From positions 124,001 through 188,000 of the forward strand of contig NZ_JAGSPI010000001.1 in NCBI RefSeq assembly GCF_020381325.1: a stretch of 64,000 nucleotides of DNA, read 5' to 3'. Source of the stretch: Providencia vermicola. GTDB taxonomy: Bacteria; Pseudomonadota; Gammaproteobacteria; Enterobacterales; Enterobacteriaceae. Shown piece after piece: positions 16,755 to 27,065 of this stretch. The notes under the pieces were generated by a model that was not told the origin of the DNA, did no database searches, and saw nothing but the letters and a program-made list of their open reading frames with translations. Within the stretch, counting starts at the first letter, position 1; each line of letters starts with the position of its first letter. A program made the translations under genes and the position numbers.

Positions 16755-19700
16755 TTAACCGATGGTCATCAAGCTTGCATTCCCCCCCGCAGCAGCGGTA
16801 TTGACACTCAATGAACGTTCGTGAACAAGTCGTTCTATTAACAAGTTCGTCTCGCCACGTTCAAAACCTTGAACAGAGATAATTGGCCCTTTACGTTCAG
16901 CGATAACTGCACAAACTTCTTTTAACTGATCGCTATCCCCATGGTAAATAACACCTTCAATTGGCTCTTTAGAACCCTGCCATTGCTTGGTGATTGAGAT
17001 GGTTTTTCGGACTTTCTCAGGAAGCAGTTTAAATAGTTTTTGGTGAGTTTCGCTATCAGGCCAAAGGGATTGGCAACCTGCCGCTAGAACCCCTGCCAGC
17101 TGAATTAAGCAGTCATTTTCATTGTCACTAATACATAAAACCAAGCCACGAGGACGTAATGTATAGGTGTTTTTTTCACCTGTAGGACCAGGTAAAAGTC
17201 GAGTTGTTCCCGCTTGAGTATAACGCGTAAATTGTTCGAGAACGGATTGGGCAATAGGTGCCTGCTGTTTTTCTACCCATGCAGTAAAGGCGTCGAAAGG
17301 CGCAAGTAATTCGGCCCGTGCACTAGCATCCATTGGTAAGTGTTCATCTTGACGTGCAAGCGTATTCGTCACGGCATTCTCTGGTCGTTCACTTAATAAA
17401 CGGTAGAGATATAACGGCCCGCCTGCTTTTGGTCCAGTACCTGATAACCCTTCACCACCAAATGGTTGCACGCCGACCACTGCGCCAACCATATTTCGGT
17501 TGACATATAAGTTGCCAACTTTGGCTTTGCTGACGACTTGGTTGATGGTTTCATCAATACGGGTATGAACACCTAAAGTTAAGCCGTAACCCGCTGCATT
17601 GATTTGCTCAACGAGCATATCAAGCTCATCACGTTTGAAACGAACCACATGAAGAACAGGGCCAAAAATTTCTCTTTTCAGCTCGCTAATATTTTCCAAC
17701 TCAATTAATGTTGGCTTAACATAAGTGCCCTCATGTTGTTCTTTTGTATCATCAGAATGATCAAATGCGGCTTGGAAAATAGGTTTTCCTTTGCTACGCA
17801 TTTGTTGAATATGTTGATCAATATTATCTTTCGCTTCACGGTCAATTACTGGGCCGATATCGGTGGAAAGGTGTTCTGGGTTCCCCATGCGACATTCTTC
17901 CATAGCGCCTTTCAACATACGTATGGTTCTATCGGCAACATCTTCTTGAACACAAAGTATACGTAATGCGGAGCAACGTTGGCCTGCACTATCAAATGCA
18001 GAAGCAACCACATCTGTGACGACTTGCTCTGTTAATGCGGAAGAGTCGACGATCATGGCGTTTAATCCGCCAGTTTCTGCGATTAACGGGGTAGGGCGGC
18101 CTTGGGCATCTAAGCGACCAGCAATATTGCGTTGCAATAACCCCGCGACTTCTGTTGAACCCGTAAACATGACGCCACGAACACGTTTATCACCAACTAA
18201 CTGGGCTCCGATAGTTTCTCCTTTACCAGGTAAAAATTGCAATACATCACGCGGGATACCCGCTTGGTGAAGAATTGAAACGGCAATGGCACCGACAAGT
18301 GGTGTTTGTTCTGCTGGCTTGGCTAGTACAGTATTTCCCGCAGCGAGTGCAGCAGCAATTTGTCCAGAGAAAATAGCAAGTGGGAAGTTCCAAGGGCTGA
18401 TACACACCACAGGTCCTAATGGACGATGGGTATTATTATCAAAGTCATTTTTGACTTGTGTCGCATAATAATTCAAGAAATCTACCGCTTCACGGACTTC
18501 TGCGATGGCATTGGAATAGGTTTTGCCTGCTTCACGAACCAAGACATCGAGTAGTGGTTGCAACTGCTGCTCCATGAGATCGGCTGCGCGTAATAAAATA
18601 GCGGCACGTTCTGATGGTGGGGTTGCAAACCAAATTGTGCCTGCGTCATTGGCGATATTTAACGCATGATCGGCTTCTTGTTCTGTCGTTTCACGAACAT
18701 GACCCACAATATCTTTATGGCATGCAGGATTGAGGATTGCTTGAGCTTCTGGAAGCTTATCTTTTGTGGAGAACTCGCCACCTAATAAAGGCTCTGCTAG
18801 CTTAGGCTGGATAGCCGCGCTGAGCAGTGCGCTTGATAAAGAAGCTAAACGATGCTCATTCGACAGGTCGAGGCCCATAGAGTTAACTCGTTCATTGCCG
18901 TATAAATCACGTGGGAGAGCGATCTTAGGGTGAGGTAAACCGATTTGGCCTTCTGTTTTAGATAGCTCAAGTACATCTTTCACAGGATCTGCGACTAATT
19001 CATCTAACGGAATAGTTGCATCAGCAATACGATTAACAAATGAAGTATTTGCGCCATTTTCTAATAAGCGGCGAACTAAATAAGCTAATAACGTTTCATG
19101 GGTACCAACAGGGGCATAGATACGGCATGGACGATTAAGTTTCCCATCTGCCACTTTCCCGACGACTTGCTCATACAGTGGTTCACCCATCCCATGCAAG
19201 CATTGAAACTCGTACTGGCCTGGGTAGTAATTTTTACCTGCAATTTGGTAGATAGCTGAGAGGGTATGTGCGTTGTGCGTTGCGAATTGTGGGTAAATTA
19301 AATTTGGTACAGACAATAATTTGCGAGCACAAGCAATGTATGAAACATCGGTGTACACCTTACGGGTATAGACTGGATAACCCTCTAAACCATCAATTTG
19401 TGCACGTTTAATTTCGCTATCCCAATAAGCACCTTTAACTAGACGGATCATTAAACGACGTTGGCTGCGTTCTGCTAAATTGATAATGTAATCAATCACA
19501 AATGGGCAGCGTTTTTGATAAGCTTGAATAACAAAGCCAATTCCATTCCAGCCTGCAAGTTGTGGCTCGAAACACAGTTTTTCGAGTAAATCTAATGAGA
19601 TTTCTAAGCGATCAGCCTCTTCTGCATCAATATTAATCCCTACGTCATACTGATGTGCTTGTAATACAAGAGAAAGTAGGCGTGGGTACAGCTCATCCAT

Positions 19701-20738
19701 AACGCGTGAATATTGTGCTCGGCTATAGCGAGGGTGCAGGGCTGATAGTTTTATTGAAATACCAGGGCCTTCATAAATACCACGTCCATTTGATGCTTTA
19801 CCGATAGCATGGATCGCTTGTTGGTATGACACCATGTAATCTTGGGCGTCTTTTTCTGTTAACGCAGCTTCTCCTAACATATCATAGGAATAGCGGAAGC
19901 CTTTGTCTTCTAACTTACGTGCGTTCGCTAAGGCTTGGGAAATAGTTTCGCCTGTAACAAATTGTTCCCCCATCAAACGCATCGCCATGTCTACGCCTTT
20001 ACGTACTAGTGGCTCGCCACTTTTACTGATAATGCGGTTTAATGAGGTCGACAGTTTAGCTTCGTTGTGGGTAGAAACTAGCTTACCTGTAAATAATAAG
20101 CCCCACGTTGCAGCATTCACAAACATTGAGCTGCTTTGCCCTAGGTGAGATTGCCAATTTCCGTTACTGATTTTGTCACGAATTAATGCATCGCGAGTGG
20201 CTTTATCAGGGATACGCAATAAGGCCTCGGCTAAACACATTAATGCCACACCTTCTTGGGACGAAAGTGAAAACTCTTGCAGCAACCCTTGTACTAACCC
20301 TGAACGACCTACACCATTTTTTTGATTGCGTAATTTTTCTGCAATAGAGTAAGCCAGTTTATGTGCAGCCTCTGCCTGCTCCGTTGGCAGTTGTGCTTGT
20401 TGTAATAACATTGGTACAGCTTGCGTTTCTGGGATGCGATAAGCGGAAGTAATTGAAGAGCGTTTTACTGATTGTGGTAAAATATGCTCTGCAAAATCTA
20501 AAAATGGCTGATAATTAGATTCTACTGTGGTGTCTTCTTCTCCTGTCTGATTTTCTTTTGCATCGATACCGGCGGATAACTCAGGAATGATTTGGTTATT
20601 GTCGAGTTGTTCTAGGTAATTATAAATAGCTTGCTTGATAAGCCAGTGCGATGTGCGATCCAGTCGTTGAGCTGCATTTTTAATGCGTTCACGAGTTGCT
20701 TCATCAAGTCTCACACCCATAGTTGTCGTGCTACTCAT
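16755..20738 (-). CDS. putA: Bifunctional proline dehydrogenase / P5C dehydrogenase and put repressor
   Basis: The 1327-residue trifunctional PutA has an N-terminal ribbon-helix-helix DNA-binding domain (about residues 1-47: MGVRLDEATRERIKNAAQRL). A FAD-dependent proline dehydrogenase domain (about 90-570) includes RLMIRLVKGAYWD and YYPGQYEFQCLHGMGEP. The aldehyde dehydrogenase domain (about 640-1110) has catalytic Glu in LIAETGG and Cys in DSAGQRCSALRI. A C-terminal domain follows. It oxidises proline to glutamate at the membrane and represses put transcription when reduced substrate is absent. E. coli PutA has 1320 residues. It is divergent from putP. Confidence 0.97.
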   Translation of the reverse strand: MSSTTTMGVRLDEATRERIKNAAQRLDRTSHWLIKQAIYNYLEQLDNNQIIPELSAGIDAKENQTGEEDTTVESNYQPFLDFAEHILPQSVKRSSITSAYRIPETQAVPMLLQQAQLPTEQAEAAHKLAYSIAEKLRNQKNGVGRSGLVQGLLQEFSLSSQEGVALMCLAEALLRIPDKATRDALIRDKISNGNWQSHLGQSSSMFVNAATWGLLFTGKLVSTHNEAKLSTSLNRIISKSGEPLVRKGVDMAMRLMGEQFVTGETISQALANARKLEDKGFRYSYDMLGEAALTEKDAQDYMVSYQQAIHAIGKASNGRGIYEGPGISIKLSALHPRYSRAQYSRVMDELYPRLLSLVLQAHQYDVGINIDAEEADRLEISLDLLEKLCFEPQLAGWNGIGFVIQAYQKRCPFVIDYIINLAERSQRRLMIRLVKGAYWDSEIKRAQIDGLEGYPVYTRKVYTDVSYIACARKLLSVPNLIYPQFATHNAHTLSAIYQIAGKNYYPGQYEFQCLHGMGEPLYEQVVGKVADGKLNRPCRIYAPVGTHETLLAYLVRRLLENGANTSFVNRIADATIPLDELVADPVKDVLELSKTEGQIGLPHPKIALPRDLYGNERVNSMGLDLSNEHRLASLSSALLSAAIQPKLAEPLLGGEFSTKDKLPEAQAILNPACHKDIVGHVRETTEQEADHALNIANDAGTIWFATPPSERAAILLRAADLMEQQLQPLLDVLVREAGKTYSNAIAEVREAVDFLNYYATQVKNDFDNNTHRPLGPVVCISPWNFPLAIFSGQIAAALAAGNTVLAKPAEQTPLVGAIAVSILHQAGIPRDVLQFLPGKGETIGAQLVGDKRVRGVMFTGSTEVAGLLQRNIAGRLDAQGRPTPLIAETGGLNAMIVDSSALTEQVVTDVVASAFDSAGQRCSALRILCVQEDVADRTIRMLKGAMEECRMGNPEHLSTDIGPVIDREAKDNIDQHIQQMRSKGKPIFQAAFDHSDDTKEQHEGTYVKPTLIELENISELKREIFGPVLHVVRFKRDELDMLVEQINAAGYGLTLGVHTRIDETINQVVSKAKVGNLYVNRNMVGAVVGVQPFGGEGLSGTGPKAGGPLYLYRLLSERPENAVTNTLARQDEHLPMDASARAELLAPFDAFTAWVEKQQAPIAQSVLEQFTRYTQAGTTRLLPGPTGEKNTYTLRPRGLVLCISDNENDCLIQLAGVLAAGCQSLWPDSETHQKLFKLLPEKVRKTISITKQWQGSKEPIEGVIYHGDSDQLKEVCAVIAERKGPIISVQGFERGETNLLIERLVHERSLSVNTAAAGGNASLMTIG

Positions 20739-21236
20739 CTTAATTCCTCTAGTTGACAGGTCGTCATAATCGAAAAGTTACACAACATTATCTTAATGTT
20801 GCAACTTTGTGCAACATTGTTAAGTGAGATTTCTGAGGGAAATGTGAAACATGTCGGGTTTTTTGGTTATTAATCATATTAATGAAATCTATGATTATTT
20901 ATTTTATATATTTTTCATATGGTTATAACCATGTCGTTATTGAGGGAATAATTAAACAATTATTTTGAAATTTGACTTAAAATTTTAACATTTGTGATAT
21001 GGATTCTATTTATGGAATAAAAAATAGTTAATTTCTTGTTAATTTAATATGAGTCTGACTAGGATGGGGTCACTAAGATATTAAGTTAGTGCAACACAAA
21101 CAATCACAACCTATTTGGTATGCACGAAGATAAATTAAAGATGTGCAATAAAGTGCAACACCATGAAGTTACAAGTTATCAACGGCAATTCATATAAAGA
21201 TAACTACATTATTAAGCTACTCAATGGAGAATATAG
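20739..21236. promoter_or_regulatory. putA-putP control region with PutA operator half-sites
   Basis: The 498-bp intergenic region carries several copies of the PutA recognition hexamer GTTGCA in either orientation: 20798-20803, 20810-20815, 21090-21095 and 21154-21159, plus a near-match at 21144-21149. Two lie near putA and the rest near putP, consistent with autogenous repression of both genes. The centre is AT-rich without a gene. Confidence 0.7.
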
Positions 21237-22721
21237 ATGACTGTAAGCACTCCGATGATTGTCACGTTCATCGTATATATTACTGGCATGTTATTAATTG
21301 GCTATTTAGCCTATCGCTCAACAAAAAACTTTGATGATTATATTCTCGGAGGACGAAGTTTAGGTAGTGTGGTGACCGCATTATCAGCGGGTGCATCAGA
21401 TATGAGCGGTTGGTTACTGATGGGGTTACCTGGCGCGATTTTTATCGCAGGTATTTCTGAAAGTTGGATTGCAATCGGATTAACGCTAGGGGCTTATTTT
21501 AACTGGTTATTCGTAGCAGGTCGCTTACGTTTGCAAACAGAAAAAAATAATAATGCCTTGACGCTACCAGATTATTTTACCAGCCGTTTTGAGGACAGTA
21601 GTAAAATCTTACGGATTATTTCTGCCATTGTTATCTTAGTTTTCTTCACCATTTATTGTGCATCAGGTGTTGTTGCAGGTGGATTATTGTTCGAAAGTAC
21701 ATTCCATATTAGCTACGAAAAAGCGATGTGGTTAGGGGCATTAGCCACTATTGCTTATACATTCTTAGGGGGCTTTTTAGCCGTGAGCTGGACAGATACG
21801 GTTCAAGCTTCGTTAATGATTTTTGCTCTGATCCTCACGCCAATTGTCGTTATTTTATCTATGGGTGGCATAGATACCTCTATTGAAGTGATAAAAGCGA
21901 AAAACCCTGAATACCTTGATATGTTCAAGGGGATGAATTTTATTGCAATTCTGTCTTTACTTGGTTGGGGTTTAGGCTATTTTGGGCAACCTCATATTTT
22001 AGCACGCTTTATGGCGGCAGATTCACACCAAACAATCCACTCCGCAAGGCGCATTAGCATGACGTGGATGGTGTTATGCTTAGGCGGTACTATTGCCGTT
22101 GGCTTCTTTGGTATCGGTTATTTCGAAATGAACCCAAGTGTAGCTGGGGCTGTCACGCAGAATAACGAACGTATTTTCATGGAATTAGCGGCGATATTAT
22201 TTAATCCATGGATAGCAGGTGTGCTACTTTCTGCAATTTTAGCCGCAGTAATGAGTACTTTAAGTTGCCAATTATTAGTGTGTGCAAGTGCATTGACCGA
22301 AGATCTCTACAAGCCGTTTATTCGTAAAACAGCGAGCCAAAAAGAGTTAGTGTGGGTCGGGCGTTTTATGGTGCTGCTAGTTGCGGCTATTGCTATCTAT
22401 ATCGCCCGTGATCCAAATAACAAAGTATTAGGGTTAGTGAGCAATGCATGGGCGGGGTTTGGCGCTGCGTTTGGTCCTGTTGTTTTGATGTCTGTGCTTT
22501 GGAAGCGTATGACACGCACAGGTGCTCTGGCGGGTATGTTGGTGGGCGCTATAACCGTATTAGTTTGGATGCAATACAAATGGTTTGCATTGTATGAAAT
22601 TATTCCTGGCTTTATCTTTGCAACTATCGCGATTGTCGTGGTGAGTTTAATGACTAAAGCGCCAAGTGCAGAAGCACAAGAACGTTTCGAACAAGCGGAA
22701 GCGGAATATAAAGCAAAGTAA
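21237..22721 (+). CDS. putP: Sodium/proline symporter
   Basis: The 494-residue SSF-family transporter (E. coli PutP 502) has about 13 membrane spans. Typical features include DDYILGGRSLGSVVTALSAG near residues 33-52, ASDMSGWLLMGLPGA following, and GYFGQPHILARFMA mid-protein. It imports proline with Na+ across the inner membrane, feeding PutA. The ATG follows GGAGAATATAG. It is divergent from putA, with shared operators between, and has a strong terminator after it. Confidence 0.96.
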   Translation: MTVSTPMIVTFIVYITGMLLIGYLAYRSTKNFDDYILGGRSLGSVVTALSAGASDMSGWLLMGLPGAIFIAGISESWIAIGLTLGAYFNWLFVAGRLRLQTEKNNNALTLPDYFTSRFEDSSKILRIISAIVILVFFTIYCASGVVAGGLLFESTFHISYEKAMWLGALATIAYTFLGGFLAVSWTDTVQASLMIFALILTPIVVILSMGGIDTSIEVIKAKNPEYLDMFKGMNFIAILSLLGWGLGYFGQPHILARFMAADSHQTIHSARRISMTWMVLCLGGTIAVGFFGIGYFEMNPSVAGAVTQNNERIFMELAAILFNPWIAGVLLSAILAAVMSTLSCQLLVCASALTEDLYKPFIRKTASQKELVWVGRFMVLLVAAIAIYIARDPNNKVLGLVSNAWAGFGAAFGPVVLMSVLWKRMTRTGALAGMLVGAITVLVWMQYKWFALYEIIPGFIFATIAIVVVSLMTKAPSAEAQERFEQAEAEYKAK

Positions 22722-22750
22722 TAGTTGTTATCTTGAGATGAACGATTAAG

Positions 22751-22786
22751 AAGGCCGAACTGTTAAATAGGTTCGGCCTTTTTTAT
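22751..22786 (+). terminator. putP terminator
   Basis: A perfect 10-bp stem AAGGCCGAAC/GTTCGGCCTT (22751-22760 with 22771-22780) is followed by a T-run. Confidence 0.88.
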
Positions 22787-22807
22787 TGGAGGATAGCGAA
22801 ATGGTGT

Positions 22808-24208
22808 TTAATGTGTTTTACGACGTTTCACAATTTGGTAGCCAATAAGCAGCACAATGAACCAGATGGGGGTTGCGATTAAGGCTTGTCTTGTATCGTG
22901 TTGGAATGCGAGTAAGACAATCATAAAAGCAAAAAATGCTAAGCTAACCCAGGACATAATAATCCCCGCAGGCATTTTATAATGGGAGGCTTTATGCATT
23001 TCTGGGCGCTTACGACGAAAGTTGAGGTAACTATATAAAATCATGCTCCAAATAAACATGAATAAGATAGCGGATACTGTAGTCACTAAGGTGAACGCAT
23101 GCATGATATCAGGAATAAAATAGATGAGCACAATACCAAAACTGAGGCATATACAGGTGAAAATTAACCCTGTTGCAGGCACGGCTTTTTTCGATAACTG
23201 ACTAAATTTCTTCGGTGCATCACCTTCTTTAGACAAACCAAACAACATACGGCTGGTGGAAAATACACCACTGTTTGCGGATGAAGCGGCTGATGTTAGC
23301 ACCACAAAGTTAACGATACTGGCCGCTGCAGGAAGACTGATTAACACAAACATTTCAACAAATGGGCTTTTATCTGCCAAAATTGTCCGCCAAGGTGTTA
23401 CGGCCATAATCACAATAAGTGATAAAACATAGAAGGCAATGATGCGAATTGGGATTGCATTGATGGCTTTTGGTAGCGATTTTTCAGGATCGCGGGTTTC
23501 AGCGGCTGCGGTACCGACTAATTCAATCCCAACAAATGCAAATATCGCAATTTGGAAGCCTGCAAAGAAACCACTTATTCCCATAGGGAACATTCCACCA
23601 TCATTCCAAATGTTACTCAATGATGCAGTATGGCCTGTAGGCGATTGGAAATTCATCGCAATAAGCGTTCCGCCTACTGCAATTAAGGCAATAATGGCGA
23701 CAATTTTTATCATCGCAAACCAAAACTCAAGCTCACCAAAAAGCTTAACGGACACTAAATTTAGTGTGAGTAGGGTGATGACACAAATAAATGAAGTCAC
23801 CCATTCAGGAAAATCGGGTACCCAGAAACTGACATAGGAGGTAATGGCAATAATATCTGCGATACCAGTGATCACCCAACAGAACCAATATGTCCAGCCG
23901 ACGAAAAAACCTGCCCATGGCCCGATAAGGTCAGCAGAAAAGTCGCTGAAGGATTTATAGTTAAGGTTAGAGAGTAGAAGTTCACCCATTGCTCGCATAA
24001 CAAAAAATAGTACGAAGCCAATTATCATGTATACGAATATAATCGATGGCCCTGCAAGAGAGATGGTTTTCCCTGACCCCATGAATAGACCCGTTCCAAT
24101 TGCGCCGCCAATTGCAATAAGTTGAATATGGCGGTTACTAAGGCTTCGTTTTAACTGATTACGATCAGCGGAGTGCTGAGCTGGGTTTGAAGTTGTATTT
24201 TCTTCCAT
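22808..24208 (-). CDS. cycA: D-serine/D-alanine/glycine permease
   Basis: The APC-family permease with 12 membrane spans closely matches E. coli CycA (470 residues): SNRHIQLIAIGGAIGTGLF, IFAFVGIELVGTAAAETRDP and FVVLTSAASSANSGVFSTSR. The ATG at 24208 (MEENTTSNPAQH) gives 466 residues. A GTG at 24247 would add 13 residues, and neither start has a strong ribosome site. It imports glycine, D-alanine and D-serine by proton symport. It is a single gene, convergent with putP. Confidence 0.92.
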   Translation of the reverse strand: MEENTTSNPAQHSADRNQLKRSLSNRHIQLIAIGGAIGTGLFMGSGKTISLAGPSIIFVYMIIGFVLFFVMRAMGELLLSNLNYKSFSDFSADLIGPWAGFFVGWTYWFCWVITGIADIIAITSYVSFWVPDFPEWVTSFICVITLLTLNLVSVKLFGELEFWFAMIKIVAIIALIAVGGTLIAMNFQSPTGHTASLSNIWNDGGMFPMGISGFFAGFQIAIFAFVGIELVGTAAAETRDPEKSLPKAINAIPIRIIAFYVLSLIVIMAVTPWRTILADKSPFVEMFVLISLPAAASIVNFVVLTSAASSANSGVFSTSRMLFGLSKEGDAPKKFSQLSKKAVPATGLIFTCICLSFGIVLIYFIPDIMHAFTLVTTVSAILFMFIWSMILYSYLNFRRKRPEMHKASHYKMPAGIIMSWVSLAFFAFMIVLLAFQHDTRQALIATPIWFIVLLIGYQIVKRRKTH

Positions 24209-24463
24209 ACTGTAAAGTGTCCGTAGTAGTTTGTTATAATTGACCACAGTATTTTTTTATTTGTGTGGTTATGTTTGCGTGAAATATTGTGACATAAATC
24301 TCAATTAGAGTAAGGAAAACTTACTTTGTTGAAATCGAAGTGCTGCTTATTCAATCTACCATTAGCGTTAATTTAACATTCAATACTAAAAATTAACTTA
24401 CACAATAAAAATAGCAGAATAATATTGACTGTAGCAATTGATAGGCGTTAAATATTTTGCACT

Positions 24464-24539
24464 GGGTTGTTAGCTCAGTTGGCAGAGTAGGCGACTCTTA
24501 ATCGCTCGGTCTGGGGTTCGAACCCCCAACAACCCACCA
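24464..24539 (+). tRNA. tRNA-Lys(CUU)
   Basis: A 76-nt cloverleaf beginning GGGTTGTTAGCTCAGTTGGC closely matches E. coli tRNA-Lys, including the GGTTCGAAC T-loop region and encoded CCA. The anticodon loop is CTCTTAA, so the anticodon is CTT and not the TTT found in all E. coli lysine tRNAs. The stem is GGCGA/TCGCT with a G-U closing pair. Confidence 0.9.
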
Positions 24540-24564
24540 GAATTAAGCTGTATTATCAGTATAG

Positions 24565-24598
24565 TAAGCCACTTTTAAAGAGTGGCTTATTGCTTTTT
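24565..24598 (+). terminator. tRNA-Lys terminator
   Basis: TAAGCCACT (24565-24573) and AGTGGCTTA (24581-24589) form a 9-bp stem followed by TTGCTTTTT. The next 380 bp, to 24978, are AT-rich with no gene seen. Confidence 0.8.
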
Positions 24599-24978
24599 AT
24601 GATGCAAAAAAACTATTTATTATTGCCTTCGAAACAATTTCTCTTTTTTACTCAAATTCATCTTGAATAAGCTTTGAGCCAGTCTGATTTACCTGACTCT
24701 AAGTTGAGTAATCAAAACACAGAGAGAGCATTGAGTATATGTAATGTATGTCAAAGTTCTATTTGTTAAATAAATGTATCACTAACAAATTAAAAGAAAA
24801 TTGATTGAACAGTATTTTTCTGAAATGAATAAGTATCGATAAAAAAGCAATGATCAAAAAATAATAAATAGGCTGTTAAAACAGCCAATAAGGTAATAAA
24901 AAAAGGAGGCTCAATATGTTAATCTGCTTAATCTGAAATAAACAGACCAATAACCTATTGTGGTGCAGGTAAGTAATG

Positions 24979-25437
24979 CTATTCATGTTGCGACCTTTTT
25001 TTCACAGTTACTTTAGCTTCATAATCTAATAGGTACAAAGCCTGTTCTAGCATCTCAATTTTTGACGCGTAGTGAACATCGAGTAAGCGTTCTATTTGTT
25101 GCGCATTAATATTCATTTTTCTAGCTAAATCAACACGTAAAGTTTTAGTGTCTAACATTGCATTATGTAGGGCGACTTTGAGGCAGACTAAAATAGGCAA
25201 GTATACTGGGAATGCACTTTCTGCACTTTCTGCACTTTCTGTACGTTCTTGCGGTAGTGGAATTGCTTTTCTTGACGTCACTAATTCAGATAACGTTGCC
25301 AGTAAAACCTCTTCGGCTTCCAATTCAACATCATCTTTGCAAAAAGTGACGCCTTGAATATCTGGAAAATCATAAAAATTGATTTCAAATGCACCTTCTT
25401 CTTCAACAAATTCAGCATTGGCAAAATAAGTAAACAT
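24979..25437 (-). CDS. HicB-family antitoxin-like protein, without adjacent HicA
   Basis: The 152-residue protein has a HicB-like N-terminus (MFTYFANAEFVEEEGAFEIN, then FPDIQGVTFCKDDVELEAEE), i.e. the partial RNase-H fold, and a C-terminal helix-turn-helix-like domain (DLARKMNINAQQIERLLDVH). In HicAB pairs hicA encodes a ~60-aa mRNA interferase immediately next to hicB. I find no such frame on either side here. It contains an in-frame Ala-Glu-Ser repeat at about residues 67-75. It may be a stand-alone regulator or a relic. Confidence 0.8.
   Translation of the reverse strand: MFTYFANAEFVEEEGAFEINFYDFPDIQGVTFCKDDVELEAEEVLLATLSELVTSRKAIPLPQERTESAESAESAFPVYLPILVCLKVALHNAMLDTKTLRVDLARKMNINAQQIERLLDVHYASKIEMLEQALYLLDYEAKVTVKKRSQHE
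25213..25239 (-). repeat. 9-bp tandem repeat inside the hicB-like gene
   Basis: Three exact tandem copies of TGCACTTTC (plus strand) encode repeated Ser-Ala-Glu in the linker between the N-terminal and DNA-binding domains. Copy-number changes would keep the frame. Confidence 0.9.
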
Positions 25438-27065
25438 ACCTTTCCTTTTATAGTTGGTATTAAAAGCCGCTAGTATAAAGTAAATCTAAGAGAGCTTCAG
25501 TCAAACCTGTATGCAGAATAAGCGAGATTATAGGTGAGTAAGATGGCTTATTGAGCTCGATGATATCAAGATGTTCATTTTGTGATCTTGTAGGCGTAAA
25601 TGTATCTATAACAACATAGTTTTATTTAGAAACTATTTGGAAATAAAGAAACTAAATGTGAACAAAGTCTCAATTCTTATAATCTTTTTTCTCAAATAGA
25701 CATACTTCATTTTGTTGAATTTGTACTCGAAAAGCTAACTGAATTATTTTAACTAAAATCAACTCATTCCAATTATATGTGTTCACCAACTAAGCAAATT
25801 TACTTAAGTTAAATTAGCATTAAGCTGGATTTGTTAAAATAAAAGTATATAGTAATCAATGGTTATAATAACCTATTGTTATTATGTTTTTAACGTGCCA
25901 ATGTAAAACCCTAAACAAATTAAGTAAAAATACAAATTAAAATACAAGATGTCAGCACTGTTTTATTCTTATTTTTAATGAGATAAAGCGAATGAGAAAA
26001 TTGATAAGAAACAGAATGTTCTCAATTGAAACTTTGATTTTTCGTGATCCGTTCTTGGGTTTGGTTACCTGTAGGTTGATCATTTTATTAAAAAAATTAA
26101 TTTTTTAGTTATTTTAATAAAAAAAACAAAAATAAATTGATGGAAAGCGTTTAGTTAAAAAAATAATAACAAGAAAATTACTAAAAATATAAATCGTCCA
26201 ATAATATATAACACATATATTTAAGCTAAATATTTATTTCATTACTGACAGACTTTATAAAGTTTATTAATTTTATTAATATTATCATCTGAGCATATTA
26301 TAACCATAGTTTAATGATTCTAATGAAAGTTATATATATGAGGACAATATGTATGACAAAATAATATCTTTTCTCTCTTTGAAGTGGATTGAATAATTTT
26401 GAATAATGCCTATTGCTTTCATTAAACTTATTGAAAATTAATGATTAAGTTTTATTCCCAAATAGCCGATAATGAGGAATATCTATATTAGATTTTTGAG
26501 TTTCCCAATACCAAAGATTGATTTGGATCAATATTTTGATTTTGATGTTGTGATTGGTTTTTTTTGCTTTCAAATCACATCTGGAGAGTGAAGATATTGA
26601 TTAAAATCCTGCCATTTAGCTTAGGGTGATCTAAAGTATTGCGGATATTTCAGATAGGGAAAGACAAGATAAAGAAATAATAAAGATTATTTAATGAATC
26701 AATGGATAATTATCCCAATGAGATAAAAAGAAACATAAGTACCTTGAATAGTTAATTTAGTGGTGCATAATAATTGACGACTAATAATGACATCGGCAAA
26801 TTCTGACTTTTACTGAAAGTGCTAAATTTTTAGTCACTCTTTATTGTTTGTAGGTATTCAGGAAATGTATTTAATTTAAGTTTGAAGATTTGTGTTTTTA
26901 TACTCCAAACTGGGTATTGATTAACGGAAAAATGGGAAGTAATGGAATACATTTATCCAGTTTAATTAATTTTACTAATAACCAATTTTAGACACACAAA
27001 ACTTTCAAATTCATATTTGTTCTTTTTGCACACAGATGTTGATAAATATTCGGAAAGGAAAAAAA
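25438..27065 (+). promoter_or_regulatory. Long AT-rich upstream region of flhDC
   Basis: About 1.6 kb contain no convincing gene. The strand-specific content points to an extended flhDC regulatory region, as known in enterobacteria where many regulators bind. A CRP-like site (TGTGA-N6-TCTCA, 25657-25672) and a perfect FNR-type site (26518-26531) are visible, and TGTGATT/AATCACA arms lie at 26549-26579. The flhD ribosome site GGAAAGG is just before 27066. Confidence 0.55.
26518..26531. promoter_or_regulatory. Perfect FNR-type palindrome upstream of flhDC
   Basis: TTGAT-TTGG-ATCAA matches the FNR consensus TTGAT-N4-ATCAA at all ten positions. It lies 534 bp before the flhD start. Function is unproven, since such a site may occur by chance in AT-rich DNA. 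Confidence 0.5.

Noticed and set aside
24540..24978. Genomic island attachment repeat after tRNA-Lys
   Set aside because: No copy of the tRNA 3' end and no integrase were found to the right.
25992..26108. 38-codon plus-strand frame (MRKLIRNRMFSIETLIFRDP...) in the flhDC upstream region
   Set aside because: Weak ribosome site and chance ORFs of this size are expected in AT-rich DNA; conservation would be needed.
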